NCBI RefSeq assembly: GCF_041296265.1
Contig: NC_091693.1
Coordinates: forward strand, 26,102,001 to 26,166,000
Reading direction: 5' to 3'
Origin: Equus caballus
Lineage: Eukaryota > Chordata > Mammalia > Perissodactyla > Equidae
Length of the DNA: 64,000 nucleotides
A program made the position numbers and the translations under genes. Below the pieces are notes generated by a model, which was not told the origin of the DNA, ran no database searches, and saw only the letters and a list, made by a program, of their open reading frames with translations. Positions within the stretch are counted from its first letter, which is position 1. Every line of letters begins with the position of its first letter. Positions 44,716-58,978 of this stretch are shown piece after piece.

Positions 44716-47700
44716 TGTGGACAAGAAGGAAACTGTTCTAGAAATTCTCAATGACTGAAGGGGAAAAGCGATGACTAGATGGTGCCCTTCACATATTGAC
44801 TACTCTTACAGCCTGTTTCAGGCCACAGAGGCCAGCCCCCAGTAAGAACTGACTGTAGTCTTATCTGCTGCCTCAGTAGCTCACTCTAGGAAGCCACAAG
44901 CGGTGTGTGCATTTTAGAAGCATTTGTACTGCTGCAAGAGTGGCACCTGCCAACTTGTGCTTTCCTACCCGGGCAGTGTGTTTCTGTCAGGAGCTATGAA
45001 AGATCTCGGATTTCACTCTAGGTATAAATGGTAGAAGACGCTGGTAGAAGACAAGAGACTACTGGGTCAGAGACAAAGGACTTTAGTACTCCAGCTAAAG
45101 AAGTAGCTAGTGCTTCATGTTTGTTTGTGTCAGTTATCCATGCTGTCTAAGTCCCACAGGGACAATCGCAAAGAGCTTTTGATGGATAACGACGTGTGCA
45201 GTGGGTTGCATTACAGGAGAGGAACACTGAGTTTGGAGGATTTACTCTTTGTAGTCAGTGGAAGCAAGTGTGCTCTTTCTCCTTGTAGGAGACGTACTTT
45301 CATGCTGCAAGGTTTCTCACCGCCAATGCAAGCCTGAGAATTGTCTTTGGGAAAGAGTAGTCAGGTTTGTAGTCCTGGCATTCTCTTCAAGAAGCTGCAT
45401 GGATACTCAGGACCCAGTGATGATTGCTTCTCCCAACACCCTCCCTTCCCTCTCCAGTGCTCTCTAGTGTGGTCCCATTTGGCAAAAGGGGAAAATTGAA
45501 GCACAAAGAGTGACAGACTAGCCCAAGACCCGCCACTTGACACTGGTACAGGCAAGATTGAAACCAGTTCATCTGATGTGATGCCCCCTTGCAGCATATC
45601 ATTGCTGCATATTGCAAGGAAAAGACTAGATATTAAGTCTTCAGCTGGCTGTGGTTCCCTACTGTCCTGGCCTGGCTGACTCTACGCTATCCCCTATGAC
45701 AGAGGTGTCATACTTTCCCATTTTGCAGAGAATTTTGAAAATCATAATCATAGGTGGCATGTTTAACTACTGCTGTGTACTAAACTCTCCAAATTACTTT
45801 ACTTGCATTGTTTCCTTGTCCATAAGTTCGATATTATCTTTATAGGAAAGACTGGTACTTTGCACGGAGAAAGCAGGCAACTATCTCCATGGTTAAGCCT
45901 TTGACGCAATCTGCCTGACCCCTTGGTTATGTGAGATCTGTCCGTGGTGCTGAAATCACAGTGAGACTATGGTCTCGATGACGGCTAAGGGAGGCAGGTG
46001 ATGCTAACTGTCTTGTGCGAAGGTGACCTTAAAGCATATTTATGGAGTAAAGTGAGGTCAAGCTCCATTGTTTTTTAAAGAAGAAGAAAAGGCCCCAACG
46101 GGGGCATGATGTGCTTTCAGCCACTCATAAAGCCTGGGTATGTATTTATCCCATCACTCCACAGTCACTTCGCTTATACACGTGATAGGTGCTGGGTGCT
46201 GCAAGAATAGAGCATTTAGGTAATGAGAACATGTGGACACGAATATATGATCTCTGAATTCAAAATGCCTTAAGTCTGTGGTGTGTCTGCAGGTACTCAA
46301 CTGATTATTGCAATGATCATGTGGTTGTTTCCCCAATGGTGCAGAGCAGTGCCTGTGCATAAAATGTGTTGATTGCTAAATAAATGAGCTTTCCATAGAC
46401 TCTGATAAAAATCTTAGTCTGCGGACGCACAGATAATAAGAAAAGAAGAAAGAGGACAATATGTGAGAAGGAGAGTGAAAATAGGGAGGGAGACACAAAT
46501 TCAAAAGTGGGAGAACAGTACATTCAGATAGAAGGAGATTCTAGGAGAGAAATAAATAGGAAGAAATAGAGAAAATCAGAGAGAGAAGTGGAGTGGAGGA
46601 ATTCTAGTGAGATGCAGGAAGTGACAGAGTGTATCAGAAAGACAAAGAAAGGAAACTGAGGCAGGGACAGGGATGTGGTTGCAGATGATGCACACATAAT
46701 GTTGTCTGTGCATGTTGTTCACTGTACAACATCTCACACCTCAGGATCAGACTGGACAGTGCCCCCTCATTCCTAATTCCATGTGGATTTGCATATGGTA
46801 CCTGATTTCTTTACAGCAATCACTGAAAACACGGCTCCACAAATACATGATGTCTTTGAATGGATTGTAGTGAGACTAATGCTGAAAATGTGAGCCATGG
46901 GACTTGGTTGTCTGTGTGGCATCTGACAGCTATCTGCTTCTCACAAATTCAAACTATGCAGGGTATCTTGGCACAGAGTCTGGGAACCATGGATTATACT
47001 CTTCCTGAGTTTCTCTTCTGGCATGAAAGAGATTATACTGAGGATAGGGTTTTGGAATCTTGCTTTTTTCCTTTAACAACACCTAGCAAGCCTTTTTTTT
47101 GCTATTGGGTCTTCTTCTACAATATAATATTCAATGGATGACTAGTATTGAAATAGTACTTTTAATAATACTTAATTTTGTTGTATGGCTCTATGAATTT
47201 TAACGCTTTGCTAGCTTTGTGTGGCCCCCACCACCAGGATCAGGATTCAGGATGTTTCCACCATCCCAGCATACTCCCTCATGCCTCCCTTTTATAATCA
47301 CAGCCTCCCTCTCCCCTTTTCCCCATCAACCTCCAAAAGGTCCCCTCCTCCCTACAGTTTTGTGTCTTCCAGATGATCTTATAAATGGATGAATCACATC
47401 TCTCAAATAGGATAGAGTGTCAGGAAGGCGAAGCTCTGGTTGCCATGGGAACCTGCAGCAGAAATGCAGAGTCAGGCAGAGAAAGGATTCAGGAAATGAG
47501 CCAGGAAGATACTCACACAGTGATTTCTTGGGGTTTCCACATTCAGGATGACCTCATCCAGATCCCTCCATCTCTCAACTGAGTGGCCGCAGTTTCTTCC
47601 ATTGTCTCCTGCTCCCTCCACTATCCTTCAGTCCCTTTCAATACTTCCCTCAGCGGCCAGCAGAAACCTTCCAGAGTATACGAAGTTATGCACAGTCCTG

Positions 47701-50700
47701 ATTAAAACCCCTAGACACTTCCCTCTTCCCTCAGAATAAACAAAAAGTTCTCTGAAATGCCAGGCCCTGATGAGGTCTTCAAGCCCTTGGTGACTCTGTC
47801 TCCCCCTTCAATACTTGGCTCCAGCCACACTGGCCTTTCTCCACCCCTCAAATAGCTGATCTCAGGGCCTTTGCAGGTGTTGCTCCCTCCACTCCACCCC
47901 AGGTTTTACATGGGTTATTTCCTGTCTGTATTCAGGGCTCTGATCAAAGGGAACCTCCTCTGGGAAGCCCTCCCTGACTGCCATCCCCATAGGCCCTCAA
48001 ATCACATCCCTGCCTTGTTTCCATCACAATGCTGCCGCTGCTTCTCTGTTTTGCTTATTTCATTACCTTCTCTCCCTCCATCGGAATGAAAACTCCGAGG
48101 AGCGTGGTACAAAAATGGAGCTAAGTTTCTGGGTTACTGCTGGTGCCATATTTCTTACTGAGAATCAAAAAATTCAAATAGAAAAGATAACAACTATTCC
48201 TAATTTCTTATGAAAATTTATTAAACTCTTCTCTTTTGTCGTTACTTTTATGAAGGATATAGGAATCAAGTGACAATGAAGATGAGAGGGTTGGATGTCT
48301 GAGGCTAGAATAGTGGGTGTGCAGCAGGTATTGATGGAGGAGGGGTTGAGTGGGGAGCTGGTCCAGTTCCCGGGCAGAGCTAAGAATCTTCTGAGATGAG
48401 TCCCCCCAGGACATTAGCATGAGAACAGACAGTGGGGAGTTGATTATCCACACCAGCAAATGTGTCCTCAAGGTGAGGAAGAGAGCATGTAAATTAGACG
48501 CGTGCAGGGTACGGCTTGTCCCAGAGAGTAACAGGAAGAAGAACATGAAAAAGTGACTCAAGTGTAGGATGAAGATTGATTCTAGTGATTGGCCCTGGAA
48601 AGTGACCTTGGGATGGGGATGAGGTCAGTGGAAAGTGGTTGAATCAATGGGGTGTTGGTCCCAAAGTGATAAAGGGATTTTGGCATCAGAGGAGAAGAAA
48701 GAGGGACCTGGAATTTTGGAGGTGATGTTGGCAATGAGATGCTTGAACTGAGGTGATGGAGCGGTGTTGGTTATTGATAAAGAAAATGACAAAGGGAGTG
48801 GATGGCTAAGGGCGTTTGGACAAGAGCATTGGAGGAGTGGAGGTCAGGATGTGGATAGCTGGGAGTTGTGGGAAGATCATGGATATTAGCATATCTAATA
48901 TGCTTGCCTCAGCAGTATTGAGATTTGGGGCTGGACCGTTCTTTGTGTGGGAGAGAGGGCTGTTCTGTGGATGTAGCATGTTGAGAACTTTGCTCTTTTT
49001 TACCCAAATGAGCCAGTAGCACCTCCTCCAGTTGTGACAGCCAAAAAAGTCTCCAGACTTTGCTAGATGTCCCCAGGGGGCATCATTGCCCCTGGTTTAT
49101 AAATATTGATCTACATGTATCTTAAGATCATTTGGAATGTAGAGAGAGGTGGTGTTGGTGAGCTGACCATCCACACCCACAGGGGTAAATCAAGGAATCA
49201 GCGTGGTTCCTGAGGATGTCTGTTCCAACTCAGATTTTATTGTCTGTGTTCTGCTGATAGAACATCTGGGCATTGCTGACCCTGGAGGACTTCTCCTCTC
49301 AGGGCAAGTCATCTCCTCACGAGAGTAAACTACTCACCTGAGAGTGTGCCTTCTTATGCCGACAGTCCAACCCAGATCCCTCACCCCTGCCTACCTCCTT
49401 TAAGGGGCTCCCACACTCAGGGGTACAATCCACCTGTCCTACTCACCCCAGGGCCATGCACCTGACCCCTAGGCACAGCGTCTATGCTCCTGAACACAGT
49501 GAATTATTCAAATCAGCCAATCCCAGCCTGCTTACCCTGTCTTGCCCCGTCCCTGGTGTGGAAACCACAATAGAGGCCCTTGACCACACTCCTCACCTCC
49601 CTCTGCTTCCTGACTGACCCTGCTGCCCCCTGTCAGGCCCCTGAGCCATGACGTGTGCCCTCCTTGGGGCCTGTGAGTGACAAACTGTCCGTTCAATGAC
49701 AGTTGTTCCCTGATCTGTTGGCCTCACATACCTCAGATTCTCTATGAATGCACTATGTTTTAAATCAATGAGGAGGTGACAGTTTCCCTTGAGACATGTG
49801 CCAGCACATCTCCCTGTCTAGGAGATTGCGCATCCTTGACTGTAATGCATTGTGTGTCCCTCTGTGTGTGTGTGACTCTGTGTGGTTGTGTTCTTTAGGA
49901 CTGTGAGTGGTCATGTGTCTGGTATTGCACACGTGAGTGTCCCTGACTCTGTGTGTCCATGTGTGATTCTGTGGGACTGTCCATGGGAATGTCTGTGTCT
50001 AATCCCGATGGGTCTGCACCATCTGTGTTTCCAAGTCTTTCTGTGTGAGTATGTCTGTGTTTGATGAGAAAGTGCTGCATGATTGTGTGTCCTGGGTGAG
50101 TGTGTTATATGTCGGTTGTGTGTGAGACCGGCCCAAGTGTGAGGGTGACCCTACATGGGGATAAAGCCCTGTGTGTGAGTTAATGACTGGGAGGTGTGCA
50201 CTGATTATGTGGGTATGTGAGTGTCACTTGAGTGTGGAGGCAAGTGTGTCAGTTTGCTGGGGTTGCCACACAACAGAAACTTATCATCTCACAGTCCTGG
50301 AGGCCTGAGGTCTGAGGTCCAGTGTCAGCAGGTTTGGATTCTCCTGAGGCCTCTTTCATTCGTTTGTGGATGGCTGTCTTCTTGCTGTGTCCCCACACAG
50401 TCTTTCCTCTGCGTGAAGTCAAGTTTTGTGTCCAAAATTTGCCTTCTTATAAGGACACCAGTCAGATTGGTCTAGGCCCCCCCCAATGATCTCATTTTAA
50501 CTTAGTCACCTCTCTAAGAACCAATTTCAGTCACATTCTGAAGCCCAGGGCTTAAGGCTTCAAGATAAAACCTTTGGGAGACCTCAATGCAGCCCATAGC
50601 AATGTGTTTGCCCGTGGCTATGTGCCTACTCAGGAGACAGTGTGAGGGAGTCATTGACTTCACATGAGTGTGTGTGAAACTGAGAGATTAATGCACTTAT

Positions 50701-53476
50701 GAACCCCATTTTGCGAGCCCCATGAGAACCCAGACACATCTCTTCACATGTGCGCGCGTGTGTGCGCACATGCGTGTGTGTGGTTGAAGGGGCATTTGGA
50801 GACTACTCCATGGACAACCAAACCGGAGTCTCAGTCACTTTTCCTGCTCCATATCTATCCTATTAGGACCCTTCCCAAACCCCAAATGCACAAGCCAAAG
50901 GGGGAAGAGAGAAGCCAAGTCTGGAATCCTCCATCTTGGAGGTGGCCCAGGACACCTGGCCCCCGTTGTTCATAGAGAGAAGATGGGGTGCTTGATGAAG
51001 GTGACATGGACTCAGGGTGAGACAGTCAGGAGACTCCGCTCTCTGAGCCCAGTGTTCTCACCTGGCAAATGCACACCCTCCTAGGACCATGCTCACAGCA
51101 GGAGTGCTGGGCGTATCTGTGTCATTTCATTCTGCTCTGAGGCACCCGTCCAGGAGGTGAGCACATGTGACATCCAGCCTCACTGACTCACCCATCTGTG
51201 TCCACGCCAGGGCTGCAGGATCCCACAGGAGCATGGTGCTGACGTATGCACAGTCCTGCAGCCTTTCCAGGCCATGTGAGCAATGACTGGAATTTGGTGA
51301 AAACCTTTTATTAAACACAACCAAAAACCCCACAAATAAATACCAATTTTAAACATATTCATTTTTTTTCATCTAGTTTGAGGCAATGACTATGAGATTG
51401 TCCAGTGCCTTTTGCCATCCGTAGATGGCGCTCTTGAATCAAGGAAAACCAAGCAAGCATTTCTTTAAAAAATGATTTTAGCTTCTGTATTTTCAATTTT
51501 ACTAAAATACACAACATAAACATTTACCATTTTAAGCATTTTTAACTAATATCCATCTATCAGAATACGCATGCTTTTTCCTATTTATTTTTGAAGTGTG
51601 GTAAAAGATTCAGAACATAGAATTTACCATTTTAACCATTTTTTAAAGTATACAGTTCAGTGGCATTAAGTACATTCACATTGTTTTGCAGCAAACATGG
51701 CTGTCCATCTCTAGAACTTTTCAATCATACCGCCTGACGCTATATATTCATTAAATAAAAAGTCCCCATTCCTCTGCTTTCAGCCCTGGCACTCTTTGTC
51801 CTTGAAGACAGACTTATTTCACCTGGCATTGTGTTCTGAAGGTTCATCCCCGTTGCAGCATGCATCAGGATGCACTTCCTTTTTAAGGCTGAATGATATT
51901 CCACTGCATCTATAGAGCACGTTGTGCTCATCCACTCGTTGTTGACGGGCACTTGGTTGCTTCCTTCTTTGGCCCCTGTGATTAGTGCTGCTAAAAGCGT
52001 AGGGGAACAGCTATCTCTTTTGGACCCTACTTTCAGTTCTTTGGGTGTGTATTCAGAAGTCGAATTACTGGATCACATGGTAGTTCTAGTTTTAATTCTG
52101 TGAGGAAATGCTATTCTGTTTTCCACAGAGCTGCACCACCAACAGCACACAAGCGTTCCTGTTTCTTCACTTCACCAAATCTTCACCAACACTCGTTATT
52201 TTCTTTCTTTCTTTTTTTCATGGTAGCCATCTCAATGGGTGTGAGGTCATATTTCATTGTGGATTTGATTTGCATTTTTTCAAATGATTAGTGACATTGA
52301 GCATCTTTTCACCTGCTTACGGGCCATTAGTTTGATATTTTTAAAGGGATTAGATTCTATTGGTCAGGTTAGCATCACTGCCCGTCCTGCCCAGGTGTGT
52401 CTGTGAAACCACCTTGGAAACATGAAGCAAGAAGTCTACACTTAGGGAAGCGGAGGGAGTGGGAGACAGGCGTGAAGAAGACAAGAGGTGTCATGACCCG
52501 GATATTGCAGTCTGAGCAAATGACTCACATAATTCCCATTACAGGGGTGAATCAGGCAGACTGGAGCAGGCAAAGCTCTCAGAGCTGGAAGGAGAGAAGA
52601 AGCAACCCTGGTGAAGGAGATCGGAAGGGAAAGTGTTGTTGGCAGAGTAACAGCCCCAAAGATGTCCGCAGCCTCATCTCCAGACCTGGGAATGTGTTAC
52701 CTTACATGGCAAAGGGACTTTGCAAGTGTAATTAAGGTTGTGGGCCTTGAGGTGGGGAGATCATCTTGGACCATCCTAGTGGGTCCATCTATCCACTTAA
52801 ATCCTTAAAAGCAGAGGCTCTTTCTGAGCTGCAGTCAGAGCGAGATGTGAGGATGGAAGAAAAGCATGAAGAGATGCAACACTGCTGGGTTCAAGTTGGA
52901 GGAAGGAGACCTTGAGTGGAGGAATGGGGCAGCCTTGGAAGATGGAAAAGTCAAAGAAATGGACTCTTCCCTAGGACCTCCGGGAGGACTGCATCCCTGC
53001 TGCCACATTGGACTTAACCAAGATCATGTCACACTTGTGACTCGCAGGACTATAAAATAATAAATTTCTCTTACATAAAGCCACAAAGTTTGTGATTTTT
53101 TTTACAGCTGTGTTTTAAAGCCTTTATTACCAATACAAGTTTTTTTCTCTGTATTAGTGGTTCATCGCTATTGATCACTTTTATTAGATTTTTTTTCCCT
53201 CCTACTTCCAAATTCATCCCTGGAGGCTTAAAAATATACTAGATATTAATCCTTTACTTGCCATATTTGTTGCAAATCCTTTCTCCCAGATTTTCATGTG
53301 TCTTCATACTGTTTACTCCAAGTCTTGTCATTCATATGTTTTCTCATGCTTTTAGTAAACATTTTCTCTATGGCTTTTGGATTTTGCAAAAATCAAAGAA
53401 AAATATCTTCTCTAAGGAAAACTCCCTTATGCCAAGGTTATAAACATCAGCATATGTTTCTGATGAAAATTATTTT

Positions 53477-53665
53477 CTTTTTGGTGAGGAAGATTACCCC
53501 TAGCTAACATCTATGCCAATCTTCCTTTATTTTATATGTGGGACACTGCCACAGCATGGCTCGATGAGCAGTGTGTAGGTCTGCACCCGGTACCTGAACC
53601 TGTGAATCTCAGCCTGCCAAAGTGGAGCACACGAACTTAATCACCACACCACCGGACTGGCCCCC
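53477..53665 (-). mobile_element. ERE SINE (unit 2 copy)
   Basis: Duplicate of the ERE at 37,794-37,982, carried along by the 15.7-kb segmental duplication. Confidence 0.85.
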
Positions 53666-54305
53666 AAAATCATTTTTTTATTTTTAAAAATGAGATAGTC
53701 ATACCATCTAGAATTTAATTTTGTAAAGAGTATACCATAAAGCCCTAGATTTATTTCCTTCTAAATGGATAGTCTCTTGTTCCTATGGAAGAGGGAATTC
53801 TTTTACAGCGGGACTGGAACACTCTATGCTTCTCTGAGGATGCCTATTTATCTGGCCTTGACACTTCGCCAAGATAAGTGTAGCAAGATTTCTGATGTGC
53901 TTACTCTGGTATTTCTCTGTCCATTTCAAAGGTAAGAAGTGTGATGCTCAGAAAGGCCCCATAACTAACAGACGTTGTAACTGAGATGGCATCCACACAT
54001 CCAGACTGTGAGTTTCCACCTGCAGTCACCTGCACACTCACAGCAGCACAGGTTCTGGTGGGAGGGAGGAATCCACTCTTCTTCCCCTGCCCTGGCTCCA
54101 CTCTTTCCCATTGTACTGTCAGGAGACTGTGGGCTACTGAAAGGGAAGAGACAGAGAGAGGGAGAGAGACAGGATGTCTTCATTCTCAGGGATACTGCTT
54201 GAGCAAGTGCTCGGATCCAAGACTTTGTACGTGGGCCTCCCTGGGACTTTTCTCTTCTATCCCAAGTTCTACAGCATCCCAAATCCTGCTTCTGTGTGGC
54301 TTCTT

Positions 54306-55981
54306 TTTTACCAAGAAGCAAGTACACATTTTATTGTTGAGAAACATTTTCTTAAATAATAGTGTTCACTTCATTCCTTACCGAAACAGCTCTGAGTGAC
54401 ACTTTCCTTGCCAGTCTGCATCTGTAGTGCCTATGTTGTGGCTATGTTCAATACAACAAGAGATATCTTTGGCATTTTCTTCCCGTAGCTTCATAACTTG
54501 TGGCACATCTTATACAAAAAAATGTAGATTTACAGAAAAATATGCATATAAATCACTTATTAATTCCAAAACGTAGTAAATAACATAGCAAAAGCTTTAT
54601 CAAACCCATTTCACGCACAGCCGGACAGATCTGTTGTGCATAATCTCTAATGTGTCTGCAGCATTTTATAAATTAGTGCTTTGACGTGAAAAAGGAGGTT
54701 TAAAAAAAGCCCCTCTCATAATGTTGATGACTCTAATTTGTCTATCATTGCTTTTCAGAGTCCCTTGAATTTATACTCATAACACACATATGACCATTCT
54801 TATAAAAGCAGTTATTTTAAGGGAAAAGTTGCACTGCAATCATGATATAAGTGACACTCAAAATTTGATGTTATCAAGAGTTGAGCAGAGAACTAACTTT
54901 CCCTTTATAAACACAAGTCTAAAACAGGAGCTTCATGCACATCCGTGTAGAAACATCAAAGTTGAACCACAGGACGGGCTTCACTGTGGGAAATGGTATG
55001 GTCACCACTGGGAGGTGTCTCTTGGATCTAGGGTGGCCTCTCGTCTCCCAGTGCAACTGCTCCGAGTCTCCTGGAGATTCCAGCCCGTGTCTTTGTTATG
55101 TCTTTTCTAGGAGACTTTACAACTATTTCTGGTGCAGCATTTGGGCGGGCTCTGGGGTGGGCAGGAGGCCTTAACTTTGCGGAGGCTGCTCCTCTTGTGA
55201 GTGGAGCTGGTGGTGAGGGAGTAGGATTGGCCGTGCATCATCCTGGTGTTCGGGCCATTGGCCATCGAGAATGATTTGAGGTGGCTTCTTAAGGCGATAG
55301 GGAGCCGTAGCTTGTCCACCAGGTGCACAGGCGTGCAAGACACCACCGCTCGGCAGCACAGGTCCTGCGGGCTCAGTACCTTGCTGGGCCACTAGAGCCG
55401 GTCCATCCCATGCCGCAGCAGCAAGACCCTAGCCAGCTCCGTGAATGACTTGGTGACGTTGAAATTGCAGAGGGCTGACCTCAAAGAAGGTCACGCCCAG
55501 GCGCTCCCCGTAGGCCTGGGCCTGCTCTGTGGGGAGCTGCCGCTTAAAAGCCAGATGCAGGCGGATCAAGGATTTTAGGGACACTGGGGGCGGACTCATC
55601 GATCTCCTTGATCCACCGGTCGATGCCATCAAAGGACCAGCAGTTTGCGATGTCGTAGACGAGGATCACACCCTGTGCACCCCGCGAATAGGAGCGGAAT
55701 ATGGTACAAAATCTTCCCTGCCCAGACGTGTCCCGACCGGGTGGCCGTACCGGGACTCGGCCGCGTCGTCCTGCAGGCTCGCCAGATCTCGCCCTTGCCC
55801 ACGTCGCTGTCGCCCACCAGCAGCAACTTGAGCAGGAAGTCGTAGGCGCGCACCGGGCTGCCCAAGGCGCTCATCGTGCCACCGCCGCGCCGGTGCCCAT
55901 GCCCGGCCAGCGGACGCGCAAAGGGGGCGGCCGGGCACGCGGGACCCGCGGACCCGCTGCCCGCGACCGCCGCCTGTGTGT
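54306..55981 (-). pseudogene. RAB40B: Processed RAB40B retropseudogene (unit 2 copy)
   Basis: This is the same retrocopy as at 38,623-40,298, carried by the 15.7-kb duplication at an offset of 15,683. The start codon equivalent ends at 55,874 and the terminal stop is at 55,107. The lesions, 3'UTR and poly(A) signal are the same. It is not an independent retroposition event, because its flanks are also duplicated. Confidence 0.93.
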
Positions 55982-57709
55982 GTGTGGTTTCTTCATGGAA
56001 GAAATAGAGGGAGTTCCTGGATTAGACTCTGCTGGTAGCTAGGTAGGGGAGAAGTGTGGGAAGAGGGTGTTCTACCAGATAGAGCTTTATCTCTGCATCC
56101 ATCCATCCATCCATCCTATCCACCCACCCATTCATCAATCTATGCTGGGAGGTTCTCTGCGAATGGATCATGGTCAGAACACAGCAAGGTCTTTGGTCGT
56201 TCCAGGAGCAGTGGGAGCCTCTGGGTTGGTAAAGGGAAAGGTAGGAGAGCTTGTGTTTACTCAGTGTCCAGGATGGACTCGGCCAGCCTTCTGCCTTGCT
56301 GCTCTCCTCTCACTCAACCCCCTAACTCACCTCTCCGCATAGTTGGGGCAATTCTTCCCATTTTTAGATGAAGAGCTGAGACCATGAGCAGTGACTGGAC
56401 TTGGTGATGGTGACACCAGCTTCCAGAACACAGTGACTCTTCATGTGAGGTAGTTGTCACAATCAGCTCCCTCAGGGGACTCTTTTCCCTAAGGATGTCC
56501 AGATTCCTCATTGAGGACAAAAAGACCAGCACTGTCTGTATACCTTTTGTCATCAGTTCCCTTGATATCCCACTGCAGGGTTTCAGGGTTTGTTTGTTGA
56601 TTTATCTACATAGCTGCTGTCTATATCCTTGGCTCCACTTACAGTTGGAATAATTTTGATTTCAGGCACATTAACTTCTTTATTACTTGTCCCTATACCT
56701 AGAACAGACTCCTAGGAAACAGGTAGTAAACATTTGTCAAAGTAATGAATGAATGAATGAATGAATGAATGAATGGCAGGGCTCGCTATTTTTCTTTTAG
56801 ATTTCCTTTATATCTCCACTTTGTTCTTAACACGATTTTAAATATCTAGCCTTACCCAGTGCTAGGAGATTTCACTTCTTGATAATTATCTTAAGGAAAT
56901 AATCTTACAAGTGTGCTAAGGTGTGCAAAATAATGCTTAAGAAATTATTGTTTACAGTAATCAAAAAATGGGAAGAATCTAACTGTTCAAAATGAGGGAT
57001 TAATTACATGAACAATGACACATATACTAATGCTTTGGAAAATGTCATAACTTGAAAGAAACAAATCTGATTTATTTCTATGGACTATGTCAGTGCTATC
57101 TTGATAAGAGAAAAAGCAGCTAGAAAATAGAATGATGTACATATTTCTGTTTTGCTTCTTATGTGCGTGTATGCATGGGTGTATGTTCACAGAAAAATAT
57201 TGCAAATGAGTTATACTAAAAAGTAACAGTGGCTAAATCTGGTAGTGGACCAATGGGTTTTATTTTATTTCTTTGTCTTTGCATTAATTTCTATGTCTGA
57301 AAATTTTGAATGTAATTAATTGAACATTGAAGACGTTACTGACATAAGTAGTTGCCTTAATTTATACCTACAATGAGCTACAGTCTGTGCTTAGTACTTA
57401 AACATAATTGCATGTAATCCTCCCAGCATTCCTGGGAGGGAGATTCTTTCTTTCCACTTTACAGATGAGCTCAGGATCCTCAGTGGGTTTTCCAAGTTTG
57501 AACAGCTACTGAGACACAGAACTAGGATTTAAACCTGGACAAAAGTCACACTTGAGGTCTTACACAATGCTATCTCCATTCCGATGGTATTAACACTAAT
57601 CTATACATGTGACAGAAGTCATGGAACTGTAGACCAAAAAATCCAACATTATTATACATATTAGTTTTAAAATCAAAAATTAAGTCATTCAGGATAAAAA
57701 AGATGTGTG

Positions 57710-57771
<62 letters not shown>

Positions 57772-58978
57772 CACACACAATGGAATACTACTCAGCCATA
57801 AAAAAGACAAAATCATCCCATTTGCAACAACATGGATGGAACTGGAGGGTATTATGTTAAGTTAGGTAAGCCAGACCGAGAAAGACAGACACCATATGAT
57901 TTCACTCATATGCGGAGGATAAAGGAACACATGGACAATGAGATCAGATTAGTGGTTTCCAGAGAGGAAAGGTGTTGGGCGTGGTCATAATGGGTAAAGG
58001 AGCACATATATATTGTGACTGACAAATAATAATGTATAACTGAGATTTCACAACGTTAAAAACTATTGTGACATTAATAAAAATGTTAAGCTATTCATCT
58101 GAAGGATTAATAAATGAAGGAAGGAGCCATCTGCATATCCCACACTTTAGTGGGAAGATAGAAGACTATTTTGAGATCATTACTCATAAACTCAAACATA
58201 AATGGGGACCAGCTGGATATACCAATGTGTGAAGCAGGACAGGAGAAAAAGTTGACAGCTTCAGTGAGACATCAAGTGACTGACAGAAGTCTTCAGTGTC
58301 CCAGACACTGTAGTAAATAAGCTGGAGAGAATCCTCATCTGAAGAAGGCAGGTCACATCCCAATCTCTAGATGATTCTAAATGTTTTCATTCCTAATAAG
58401 TGAGCCAATTAAGCACAAATGTGAACCAAACTTAACATACTAGTGTTGCTTTTCCAATTTTCCTTTAGGCTGTCAATTCTATGAGGACAGATCCTGTTTC
58501 CCTTGTTCTCCACTGTAATTCCATTGCTTGGGATAGAGTCTTGACCTAGTTAGTAGCTGCTCAAAAATGTTCATTGAATGAGTGAGTGATTACATTATAG
58601 AAAGGATGAATGAATCCAATGGATTCATTCTGAATGACTCAACTATAAATGAATGAGTGAAAAAAGCAATTAACCAATTTTAAAAGAATCAAGGAATGAA
58701 TGACTGAACCCATCCAACAATCCATCAATCCACAAATCAGTGGATGATTAATTGAATGAGTCAATGAGTGCTGCTGAATGGTAGAATCTATTAAGCAACA
58801 TTCCCAGCATGGGACACAGCAATGGAGGGTAAATGGGTAAGAATCCAGATAGCAGTTCCCAACACATTAATGTTGGTGCTTGAAAGACTCAAACATTATT
58901 TATATGAAGTTGCCAGTCTCTGAACACCCCCTGAAGATGATCCATATTTTTCTAGCCGGCTAGAGTTTCAGCAGGAGC

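Larger units (their letters stand above)
29796..45478. repeat. Recent tandem segmental duplication, unit 1 (15,683 bp)
   Basis: This interval repeats directly at 45,479-61,169. By-eye differences are only A34,146/C49,829, A37,858/G53,541, G44,176/A59,859 and an 8-base longer GT repeat in unit 2. It contains non-coding B flank, an MLT1 LTR, MER5A, L1 and L2 remnants, an ERE SINE, the RAB40B retrocopy, a CCAT repeat, the OR pseudogene and a second ERE. The boundaries chosen are the left edge of the three-way identity tract. Confidence 0.95.
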
